Positions 8,104 through 14,463 of a DNA stretch of 24,772 bases are shown piece by piece. The notes beneath the pieces were generated by a model. The model did no database searches. It was not told the origin of the DNA and saw only the letters and a program-made list of their open reading frames with translations. Both the position numbers and the translations under genes were made by a program. The stretch is from a virus: the IMG/VR virus record IMGVR_UViG_3300030103_003921, positions 1-24,772 of that record. One strand, 5' to 3'. How positions within the stretch are numbered: the stretch's first letter is position 1; each line of letters begins with the position of its first letter.

Positions 8104-8714
8104 GTTTTAATAAAAAAGGATATCAATTAATTAAAAAAGTCATACCTCAAGATATGGCTAAACTAGCTAGTAATTATTTATTAGTTAAAGAACAAGTTCT
8201 TAACACTTTATTAAAAAGTAAAGTTATAAGTCCTTATCAACAAGAACACGGTATAAATAACGACACACAAGTTGTGGGAGCTTTTTCTATATATGGAGAT
8301 GTATTAATGGATTGTTTCTTGTTAAAATTACAAAAACAAGTAGAAAAAATTACAAAACAAAAACTTTTTCCAACGTATTCTTATGCACGTGTTTACAAAA
8401 ACGGAAATGAATTAAAAATACATAAAGACAGAAACGAATGTAAATTTTCAACTACTCTTAATTTAGGTGGAGATAGTTGGCCAATCTACATGGGTAATAC
8501 ACCGGTAACTTTAAACCCTGGTGATATGATTGTTTACAAAGGATGCGATATAAAACACTACAGAAAACCTTTTACAGGTAGTTATTGTACTCAAGTTTTT
8601 TTACATTATGTAGACGAAGAGTTTAAAAAAAATGTATTAGATGGTCGACCACATATTGGTTTATCTAGATTTAAAGGTTTAGAAGAGGGAATGAGATATG
8701 TCTACGATAACTAA
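8100..8714 (+). CDS. 2OG-Fe(II) oxygenase-like protein lacking an obvious 2OG arginine
   Basis: The protein has 204 residues. His108 and Asp110 (KIHKDRNECKFSTTLNLGG) form the HxD motif and His153 (GCDIKHYRKPF) the distal ligand, preceded by LNPGDMIVYKG, the usual turn before that strand. Ten to twelve residues after His153, where Arg or Lys is normal, the sequence reads CTQV; only Arg155 and Lys156 lie nearby. The 2-oxoglutarate contact must therefore be unusual, or the group uses another residue. The stretch QVFLHYVDEEF and the C-terminal extension to residue 204 match no other gene here. It starts on an ATGA overlap with the upstream stop and overlaps the next gene by 17 bases. Confidence 0.7.
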   Translation: MSFNKKGYQLIKKVIPQDMAKLASNYLLVKEQVLNTLLKSKVISPYQQEHGINNDTQVVGAFSIYGDVLMDCFLLKLQKQVEKITKQKLFPTYSYARVYKNGNELKIHKDRNECKFSTTLNLGGDSWPIYMGNTPVTLNPGDMIVYKGCDIKHYRKPFTGSYCTQVFLHYVDEEFKKNVLDGRPHIGLSRFKGLEEGMRYVYDN

Positions 8715-9330
8715 TTTATTTCCAACTCCTGTTTTAATTTCAGAACTAGGAAGAGATTTTACAAAAAAAGAAATTAATTTTGTAAAAAATACTTTTAATA
8801 AATGTCGTACAAATAGAGGCAATAAAATATCAATAGACCATTTTATCTTAAATAATAAAGAATTAAAAAATATTAAAAAATTTATTAATAATCAATGCAG
8901 TTATTATTTAAAAAATATAATATGCCCTGCTAATAAAGATATTGAATTATATGTTACTATTTCTTGGTTAAACTATACTTCAATTAATGGGTATCATCAT
9001 ACTCATGCTCATCAAAATTCTGTTGTGTCTGGAGTTTTTTATTTTGATGTAGACGAAACAGAAGATAGTATTACTTTTGTTAAAAACGGATATAATCAAA
9101 TAGAAGTTGTCCCTTCAAATTTTAATCCATGGAATTCAAGAACATGGTGGTTGCCTGCTAAAAACGGCAGATTATTAATGTTTCCATCTAGTTTAAATCA
9201 TGGAGTTCCAACTAAAAAAGAAAACAAAACAAGAGTAAGTTTATCTTTTAATACGTTTATTAAAGGCGAACTAGGTGATGTAGATTCTTCAACCTACTTG
9301 AATATTAATAAAAGTAGTATATACAAGTAA
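8698..9330 (+). CDS. Putative 2OG-Fe(II) oxygenase of the TIGR02466/2OG-FeII_Oxy_5 type
   Basis: The protein has 210 residues. The N-terminal LFPTPVLISEL is typical of this family. GYHHTHAHQNSVVSGVFYF (residues 99-117) matches its conserved H-x-H, Asn-Ser and SGVxYF signature. The distal motif is MFPSSLNHGV with His168, and Arg179 (KTRVSLSFN) lies 11 residues on. The family carries a second His where most 2OG enzymes have Asp, so the iron site is atypical but normal for the family. Biochemical function is poorly known. The start lies 17 bases inside the upstream gene, with GAGGGA nearby. An 11-base gap follows, the only true gap in the cluster. Confidence 0.8.
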   Translation: MSTITNLFPTPVLISELGRDFTKKEINFVKNTFNKCRTNRGNKISIDHFILNNKELKNIKKFINNQCSYYLKNIICPANKDIELYVTISWLNYTSINGYHHTHAHQNSVVSGVFYFDVDETEDSITFVKNGYNQIEVVPSNFNPWNSRTWWLPAKNGRLLMFPSSLNHGVPTKKENKTRVSLSFNTFIKGELGDVDSSTYLNINKSSIYK

Positions 9331-9341
9331 ACGAAAGCTTT

Positions 9342-9818
9342 ATGAAAAAGAACGAAAGATTGGTTAAAAATTTTTGTAAATTTGAAAACTGTGATTTTAA
9401 TATGATTGGCCAGTTATTTAAAACTGGAAATTTTAAGTCTATACATAGCAGTATGTGGAACAATGACTATGTTTTAAATTCAACGTTTCAAATAAGAGAC
9501 GTTCAAAATCATGTAATATTTCAAAAAATATACAATAAATTTAACGAGTTTTATAAGTTACCAAATCATTATCATTCTAACTTAGATATATTTTTTTCTT
9601 TTGCTCCAGGCACATCTAGCAGTACACATAAAGATAATTATAGTGTAGGAATATTAGCAGCTTATAATGATGTTATAGTTAGAGTAGAAGATCAAAACTA
9701 TATACTTAACCAAGGTGATTTGATTAGTATTAACGCAAATGAAACTCATCAAGTTATTGGAATAAATCCAAGAGTAATACTTTCATATGGTTATACAATT
9801 AAAGGAGAAAAACTATGA
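9342..9818 (+). CDS. Cupin / 2OG-Fe(II) oxygenase-like protein
   Basis: The protein has 158 residues, among the shortest in the cluster. After a helical N-terminus, SFAPGTSSSTHKDNYSVG gives His96 and Asp98. ILNQGDLISINANETHQVIG gives His136, and Arg144 in PRVILSYGY completes a 2-oxoglutarate-type site. The spacing and the phrase GDLISI.ANETH resemble cupin or JmjC-like domains more than prolyl hydroxylases. The protein is nearly all core fold with little room for an added domain. It has an 11-base gap upstream and an ATGA overlap downstream with the coiled-coil gene. The substrate is unknown. Confidence 0.7.
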   Translation: MKKNERLVKNFCKFENCDFNMIGQLFKTGNFKSIHSSMWNNDYVLNSTFQIRDVQNHVIFQKIYNKFNEFYKLPNHYHSNLDIFFSFAPGTSSSTHKDNYSVGILAAYNDVIVRVEDQNYILNQGDLISINANETHQVIGINPRVILSYGYTIKGEKL

Positions 9819-10090
9819 ATGACAATACAATAATAAAATTAAAAAATAAAATCCAGTTTTTAGAAGAGGAAATAAAAATGCTTCAAGAATCAAAACAACA
9901 GGAAATTAATGTTAAAAATTCTGAAGTTATGCTTAATAGAGATTTACAATCACAAATAGAAACTCTAAAAATATATGTTGAAACATTAATTAAAGTTAAT
10001 GATACTTTTGTAAAACAAATTTCTGAATTAAGAGTTAGACTTAAAAATATTGTTTTAGATGTTGATTATGAAACCACACGAGATAAATAA
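9815..10090 (+). CDS. Small coiled-coil protein inside the oxygenase cluster
   Basis: The protein has 91 residues, nearly all predicted helix. Heptad-like spacing of I, L and V runs from IKLKNKIQFLEEEIKMLQES through LQSQIETLKIYVETLIKV to FVKQISELRVRLKNIV. It has no His-rich motif, membrane span or cysteine. It is the only gene of the cluster without an oxygenase fold. It begins on ATGA with the upstream cupin-like gene and is overlapped by up to 32 bases by the next gene, so it is made together with them. A dimerisation or scaffold subunit is possible, but this is only inferred. Confidence 0.7.
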   Translation: MNDNTIIKLKNKIQFLEEEIKMLQESKQQEINVKNSEVMLNRDLQSQIETLKIYVETLIKVNDTFVKQISELRVRLKNIVLDVDYETTRDK

Positions 10091-10658
10091 ATTAAATAAT
10101 TTTATTGGTGGTTTTTATATAAATAAAAGTGCCTGTAAAAAATTAATAAAACTTTTTAAAGACAATCAAAACATTACTGAAAGAGGAATGTCTTACGGAA
10201 AAAATAGTAAAAAGATTATTAATAAAAAAATGAAAGCTTCAACAGATCTTTGTTTAACTCCAAGTCCAATTTATGATTATTATTTTAACGAATTACAAAA
10301 ATGTTTAAAAGAATATATAAAACAATATCCTTCAGTTGATTTACTACCTCGTTTTAGAATAATGGAAGATTGTAATATACAAAAATATAAAAAGAATGAA
10401 GGATTTTTTAAATGGCATTTTGAAAGAGGACATGGATTTACTTTAAAAAGAGTACTAGTTTGGATGACGTATTTAAATACAGTTGAAGATGGTGGACAAA
10501 CAGAATTTAAACATCAAAAATTAAAAATAAAACCAGAAGAAGGTCTTACTTTAATTTGGCCATCTGATTGGACACATACACACCGAGGAATTACTTCTAA
10601 AACACAAACTAAATATATTATAACTGGTTGGTACAGTTTGGATTCTGATGATAATTAA
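10059..10658 (+). CDS. 2OG-Fe(II) oxygenase, prolyl-4-hydroxylase-like with an HxE motif
   Basis: The protein has 199 residues. FFKWHFERG gives His120 and Glu122 in place of the usual HxD. RVLVWMTYLNTVEDGGQTEF (131-150) is the signature of a marine-phage prolyl-4-hydroxylase-like group. WPSDWTHTHRG gives the distal His175, and Lys185 (TKYIITGWY), ten residues on, replaces the 2-oxoglutarate Arg. HxE with Lys is, to my knowledge, normal for this subgroup and not damage. Met4 at 10068 is an alternative start that shortens the overlap with the coiled-coil gene from 32 to 23 bases. The substrate is unknown. Confidence 0.8.
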   Translation: MLIMKPHEINKLNNFIGGFYINKSACKKLIKLFKDNQNITERGMSYGKNSKKIINKKMKASTDLCLTPSPIYDYYFNELQKCLKEYIKQYPSVDLLPRFRIMEDCNIQKYKKNEGFFKWHFERGHGFTLKRVLVWMTYLNTVEDGGQTEFKHQKLKIKPEEGLTLIWPSDWTHTHRGITSKTQTKYIITGWYSLDSDDN

Positions 10659-11172
10659 AGAGTGTAAAAATTTTTTAAGTAACAATAGCAAATTAAATAT
10701 TAATAGTATTATAGCAGATCCTCATTTTCCTTATTACATGAGTTCTTCTCATCAAAATAATTTAGAATATCCTTATTTATCACACATAGTATTAAAAAGA
10801 CCGGAAGAAAGAAATCATAAAGATTTTAATTCTCCTTATGCAAATTTATTTTTAAATATTTTAAAAGAGTTTGAAAATAAAAATAATATTAAAGTAAATC
10901 AACTTTTAAGAATTGCAGTAAATCTAACTTTTAATTTTGGTAAAAAAAATTCTTTTACACACAAAGATCATGACTTTGATCATAAACAATTAATTATTTA
11001 TTTAAACGATTGTGATAAAAATGCAAAAACTGTAATTTTAAATAATGATAAAAAAATAATTAAAAAAATTACTCCAGAAAAATTTAAGGGTTTACTGTTT
11101 GATAGTTGTTATCATTATATGATTTATCCTAAAAAAGGATACAGAGTAATAGCGGTATATACTTTTACATGA
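10648..11172 (+). CDS. 2OG-Fe(II) oxygenase-like protein, divergent member
   Basis: The protein has 174 residues. His105 and Asp107 (SFTHKDHDFDHKQLIIYLND), His156 (DSCYHYMIYP) and Arg166 (GYRVIAVYTF) are correctly spaced for a complete 2OG-Fe(II) site. LLRIAVNLTF before the HxD parallels LLRVKGN and LIRIKANLT in the genes at 7594 and 11686, so these three probably share an ancestor, although this one lacks their NGYT and QTDT segments. Extra histidines (108, 112) follow the HxD. It starts 11 bases inside the upstream gene and ends in an ATGA overlap. Very high Lys, Asn and Ile content reflects the local AT richness. Confidence 0.65.
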   Translation: MIIKECKNFLSNNSKLNINSIIADPHFPYYMSSSHQNNLEYPYLSHIVLKRPEERNHKDFNSPYANLFLNILKEFENKNNIKVNQLLRIAVNLTFNFGKKNSFTHKDHDFDHKQLIIYLNDCDKNAKTVILNNDKKIIKKITPEKFKGLLFDSCYHYMIYPKKGYRVIAVYTFT

Positions 11173-11702
11173 TTATACAAAAACACATAGAAAAACAAGT
11201 TCCCCAAGATTATATGTTTATAGAAGGTACTATAGATATAGATGCAAATTATTTTATTAATAAAATTAAAAAAGGTTTTTTAAGAGAAGACAATAACAAT
11301 CACCACACTAACATAAAAGATAGAATGACTTCATGGAGTTATTTTAATCAAGACCAGAAATTTTTAGAAATATTAAATAAATTTATTTTTTATATTGATC
11401 AAAACATATCTTTACCGGCTTATTGTTTACGTGAGTCATGGGGATATAATATAAGCACAGAAAACCAAACAGCAGAACATGACCATAGACCACACATATG
11501 GTCTGGTGTTTTATATTTAAATAAACATAATCAAACGTTAGATTTTAGAGAAATATCTAAAAAAGTAAAACCTGAAAAAGGAAAATTTGCTTTGTTTTCT
11601 GGTTTTTTAAAACATCAATCTTTAACTCATTATGAAAAAGACAGCAAATGGGGAATAAGTTTTAATATGGGCACTTCTGTAACATATGAAAATAATAGAT
11701 AA
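11169..11702 (+). CDS. Putative 2OG-Fe(II) oxygenase with an H-x-H motif
   Basis: The protein has 177 residues. LRESWGYNIS leads into AEHDHRPHIWSGVLYLN (His104, His106, then SGVLYLN). This is the same H-x-H plus SGVxY arrangement as the gene at 8698-9330, so it probably belongs to the 2OG-FeII_Oxy_5-like group. VKPEKGKFALFSGFLKHQS gives the distal His149. No Arg follows at the usual distance, but Lys160 (DSKWGISFNMG) lies 11 residues on and may substitute. It starts with ATGA on the upstream stop and overlaps the last cluster gene by 17 bases. The substrate is unknown. Confidence 0.7.
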   Translation: MIIQKHIEKQVPQDYMFIEGTIDIDANYFINKIKKGFLREDNNNHHTNIKDRMTSWSYFNQDQKFLEILNKFIFYIDQNISLPAYCLRESWGYNISTENQTAEHDHRPHIWSGVLYLNKHNQTLDFREISKKVKPEKGKFALFSGFLKHQSLTHYEKDSKWGISFNMGTSVTYENNR

Positions 11703-12180
11703 CTTTATAGATCAAGAGTCTTTTAATAAACTAAAAGATACTATGTATGATAATGGTAATTCATTTCCATGGTATCATTGTCACTATAAAAATTTTAAAG
11801 GAGATGGCATGTCTCAATTCGTACATATGTTTTTTACACCATATAGTTATTGTTCTGACTTTCACCCTTTAATACACCCTATTCTCGATAAATTAAATGC
11901 CACAGCTTTAATAAGAATAAAAGCTAATTTAACTATGAAAACTCAAAAACCTCACGTATGTGATTTTCACACAGATGTTGTAGATTATTACAAACATTCA
12001 AAAACTGCTGTTTTTTATATAAACAATAATAATGGTTATACTTTATTTAAAAAAGGTAAGAAAAAAGTTGAAAGCGTAGAAAATAGAATAGTTATTTTTG
12101 ATGCAAAACAAGAACATACTACGGTTACTCAGACAGATACCAATATTCGAATTGTACTCAACTTAAATTTTTACAATTGA
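11686..12180 (+). CDS. 2OG-Fe(II) oxygenase-like protein, NGYT/QTDT subgroup
   Basis: The protein has 164 residues. CDFHTDVVD gives His95 and Asp97, AKQEHTTV gives His144, and Arg155 (TNIRIVLNLNF) fits the 2-oxoglutarate position. NNNNGYTLFKKGKKKVESVE, IVIFD and TQTDT are shared with the gene at 7594-8103, its closest relative in the window, although seven genes lie between them. It starts at MKIIDNFIDQESF, equivalent to IKVIKNFLSKEQ in the relative, which supports the ATG 17 bases inside the upstream gene. It closes the cluster: a promoter-like sequence and a 63-base intergenic gap follow. The substrate is unknown. Confidence 0.75.
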   Translation: MKIIDNFIDQESFNKLKDTMYDNGNSFPWYHCHYKNFKGDGMSQFVHMFFTPYSYCSDFHPLIHPILDKLNATALIRIKANLTMKTQKPHVCDFHTDVVDYYKHSKTAVFYINNNNGYTLFKKGKKKVESVENRIVIFDAKQEHTTVTQTDTNIRIVLNLNFYN

Positions 12181-12205
12181 TCTATGTTTTAGACTGAAAT
12201 ATAAT
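12177..12205 (+). promoter_or_regulatory. Sigma70-like promoter after the oxygenase cluster
   Basis: TTGATC at 12177-12182 matches four of six -35 positions. It is separated by exactly 17 bases from a perfect TATAAT at 12200-12205. Transcription would start near 12212, giving a short leader before the ATG at 12244 that contains the ATATATAGTCTG repeat. It would let the downstream virion genes be expressed independently of the cluster. It is the best promoter match I found in the window, but AT-rich DNA yields chance matches. Confidence 0.5.
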
Positions 12206-12239
12206 ACTACAAAAAAATTAAAAACCATATATAGTCTGA
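12189..12239. repeat. Second ATATATAGTCTG element with inverted repeat at the right edge of the cluster
   Basis: ATATATAGTCTG at 12227-12238 is identical to 6978-6989. Its end, AGTCTGA (12233-12239), can pair with TTAGACT (12189-12195) over seven bases with one G-U pair, across a 37-base loop. As at the left edge, the element sits in the gap immediately before a start codon, here five bases from the ATG. I saw no third copy in the other intergenic gaps. Confidence 0.45.
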
Positions 12240-12243
12240 TATT

Positions 12244-14463
12244 ATGCTACAAAAATTAGGATTTTTACCAGGTTTTAATAAACAAGTTACATCTACAGGA
12301 GCCGAATCTCAATGGACAGGGGGAGAAAATGTACGTTTTAGATATGGTACTCCAGAAAAAATAGGTGGTTGGTCTCAATTAGGAGACAGTAAATTAACTG
12401 GTGCAGCTAGAGGTTTGCATCACATGGTTAATAAAGACGGTATTAAATATGCAATTATTGGAACTAATAGAATACTGTATGCTTATTCTGGACAAGTATA
12501 CTATGACATACACCCTTTAGTTAATCCATCAGGAACAGCTATTACAAATGCATTTAGCACGACTAACGGATCACCGATTGTAACTATTACATTTGGTAGT
12601 CCACATAGTTTTGAAGCTGGGGACATTATATTATTTGGTGAGACAAGTACGTTTAGCGCTATTACAGGTTCTAATTTTGGTGCTGCAGATTTTTGTGATA
12701 AAAAATTTATGGTAACAAGCATACCCTCTGCTACTACTATAACTATTACAATGGATAGTAGTGAAGGAGGAGCAGGAGCTACAACTTCTGGAGGCATAAC
12801 TTTTTTTCAATACTATCATGTAGGTCCAGCAGAACAAGTTGGGGTTTTTGGATGGGGTATATCTCAATGGGGTGGAACAGCGACTGCACCTCAAACAACA
12901 ACTTTAAATGGTGCATTATTAAATGACGCTAATGGTACTGGTGGATCAGGAACTAGTATTACATTAACATCCACACTTAATTTTCCAACAACAGGAACAA
13001 ATTTTATTCAGGTAGGCACTGAAGAAATTTCTTACACAGGTGTATCTGGAAATGATTTAACGGGTATCACAAGAGCTGTAAGAGGAACAACTAGAGCTGC
13101 TCATAGCAACGGTGCTACTGTAACTAATTATAGTGAATATTCGGGTTGGGGTCAGTCATCTGTTAACACAGATACTGTTGCTGAACCTGGTATGTGGGCA
13201 TTAGATAATTTAGGAAGTACACTTATTGCTTTAATTTTTAACGGAGAATGTTTTGAATGGGATGCAGATGCAACAAATGCTACAAACACTAGAGCTACAA
13301 TTATTACAGGTGCACCAACAGCGTCACGTGATATGTTAGTATCTACACCCGATCGTCACTTAGTATTCTTTGGAACAGAAACAACGATTGGAGATAAGTC
13401 ATCTCAAGACGACATGTTTATAAGATTTTCGTCTCAAGAAAATATTAATGACTACACACCTACAGCAACCAATAGTGCTGGTACACAAAGACTGGCCGAC
13501 GGATCACGGATCATGGGAGCTGAACTTGGTAGAAATGCATTATATGTTTGGAGTGATACAGCTCTATTTACCATGCGTTTTGTAGGAACTCCTTTTACAT
13601 TTGCCTTTGAGCAGGTAGGTACTAACTGTGGATTAATTGGTAAGAATGCAGCTGTTGAAGTTGATGGTGCTGCATATTGGATGTCTGATAATGGTTTCTT
13701 TAGATACACAGGTAAACTAGAATCGATGGATTGTTTAGTTGAAGACTATGTTTATGACAATCTTAACACAACATCTAATCAAATGGTTTATGCAGGTATC
13801 AACAACTTGTTTGGTGAAGTTACTTGGTTTTATCCAGAAGCTAACTCTAATGTAAATACACAATCAGTTACATATAGTTATTTAGATTCTACTGCCAAAC
13901 GACCTATATGGTTTGTTAATGCAAGTCCTTTGTTTATTAGAACTACATGGCAAGATTCATCTGTATTTGGTTTACCTCATGGAACGCAATATGATGCTGA
14001 CACAGATACTTCATTTGATGTAACAGGAAACACGGAAGGTGTTTCTTATTATTATGAACATGAGACAGGTGTTAATCAAGTAAGACTGGGGGTAACAACA
14101 GCTATTCCAGCTAATATAACTTCTGGTGATTATGATATTACACAAAAAGTTGTTAGAGGTGCAGCAACTAATTTAGGTGACCTTAGAGGTGATGGTGAAA
14201 ACATTATGAGAGTTAGTAGAATTATACCTGATTTTATATCTCAACAAGGAAGTTCTATTATACAATTAGATTTAAGAAATTATCCTAACGACACAGCCGC
14301 AAGTTCATCACTTGGACCTTTTACAATAACAAGTGGTACAACAAAAGTAGATACACGAGCTAGAGCAAGAGCCATAGCTCTTACAATATCTAATACGGCA
14401 GTAGATACCAGTTGGAAATTAGGAACTTTTAGGTTAGATATACATGCTGGAGGAAGACGATAA
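12244..14463 (+). CDS. Large tail-nozzle / packaged-DNA-stabilisation-like protein
   Basis: The protein has 739 residues. The N-terminus (LGFLPGFNKQVTSTGAESQW, then GGENVRFRYGTPEKIGGW) resembles the opening of beta-propeller tail proteins of the P22 gp10/T7 gp12 kind, which form the tail nozzle and plug packaged DNA. Residues 222-298 are an inserted beta module (ITLTSTLNFPTTGTNFIQVG, YTGVSGNDLTGITRAVRG, HSNGATV) shared with the protein at 1032-1847. Later parts are beta-rich with Trp and Gly (GLIGKNAAVEVDGAAYWMSD). The C-terminus ends in SNTAVDTSWKLGTFRLDIHA. It is longer than gp10 (about 470 residues), partly because of such insertions. There is no clear ribosome-binding site. The assignment is tentative. 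Confidence 0.65.
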   Translation: MLQKLGFLPGFNKQVTSTGAESQWTGGENVRFRYGTPEKIGGWSQLGDSKLTGAARGLHHMVNKDGIKYAIIGTNRILYAYSGQVYYDIHPLVNPSGTAITNAFSTTNGSPIVTITFGSPHSFEAGDIILFGETSTFSAITGSNFGAADFCDKKFMVTSIPSATTITITMDSSEGGAGATTSGGITFFQYYHVGPAEQVGVFGWGISQWGGTATAPQTTTLNGALLNDANGTGGSGTSITLTSTLNFPTTGTNFIQVGTEEISYTGVSGNDLTGITRAVRGTTRAAHSNGATVTNYSEYSGWGQSSVNTDTVAEPGMWALDNLGSTLIALIFNGECFEWDADATNATNTRATIITGAPTASRDMLVSTPDRHLVFFGTETTIGDKSSQDDMFIRFSSQENINDYTPTATNSAGTQRLADGSRIMGAELGRNALYVWSDTALFTMRFVGTPFTFAFEQVGTNCGLIGKNAAVEVDGAAYWMSDNGFFRYTGKLESMDCLVEDYVYDNLNTTSNQMVYAGINNLFGEVTWFYPEANSNVNTQSVTYSYLDSTAKRPIWFVNASPLFIRTTWQDSSVFGLPHGTQYDADTDTSFDVTGNTEGVSYYYEHETGVNQVRLGVTTAIPANITSGDYDITQKVVRGAATNLGDLRGDGENIMRVSRIIPDFISQQGSSIIQLDLRNYPNDTAASSSLGPFTITSGTTKVDTRARARAIALTISNTAVDTSWKLGTFRLDIHAGGRR

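Noticed and set aside
10059-10658. HxE in place of HxD as evidence of a dead enzyme
   Set aside because: The surrounding RVLVWMTYLN, GGQTEF and THTHRG blocks are intact, and HxE with a later Lys looks normal for this marine-phage subgroup.
7594-12180. Long gene overlaps as signs of frameshift errors
   Set aside because: Each frame has its own full set of motifs and starts with an N-terminal segment resembling its relatives, so the overlaps look genuine.
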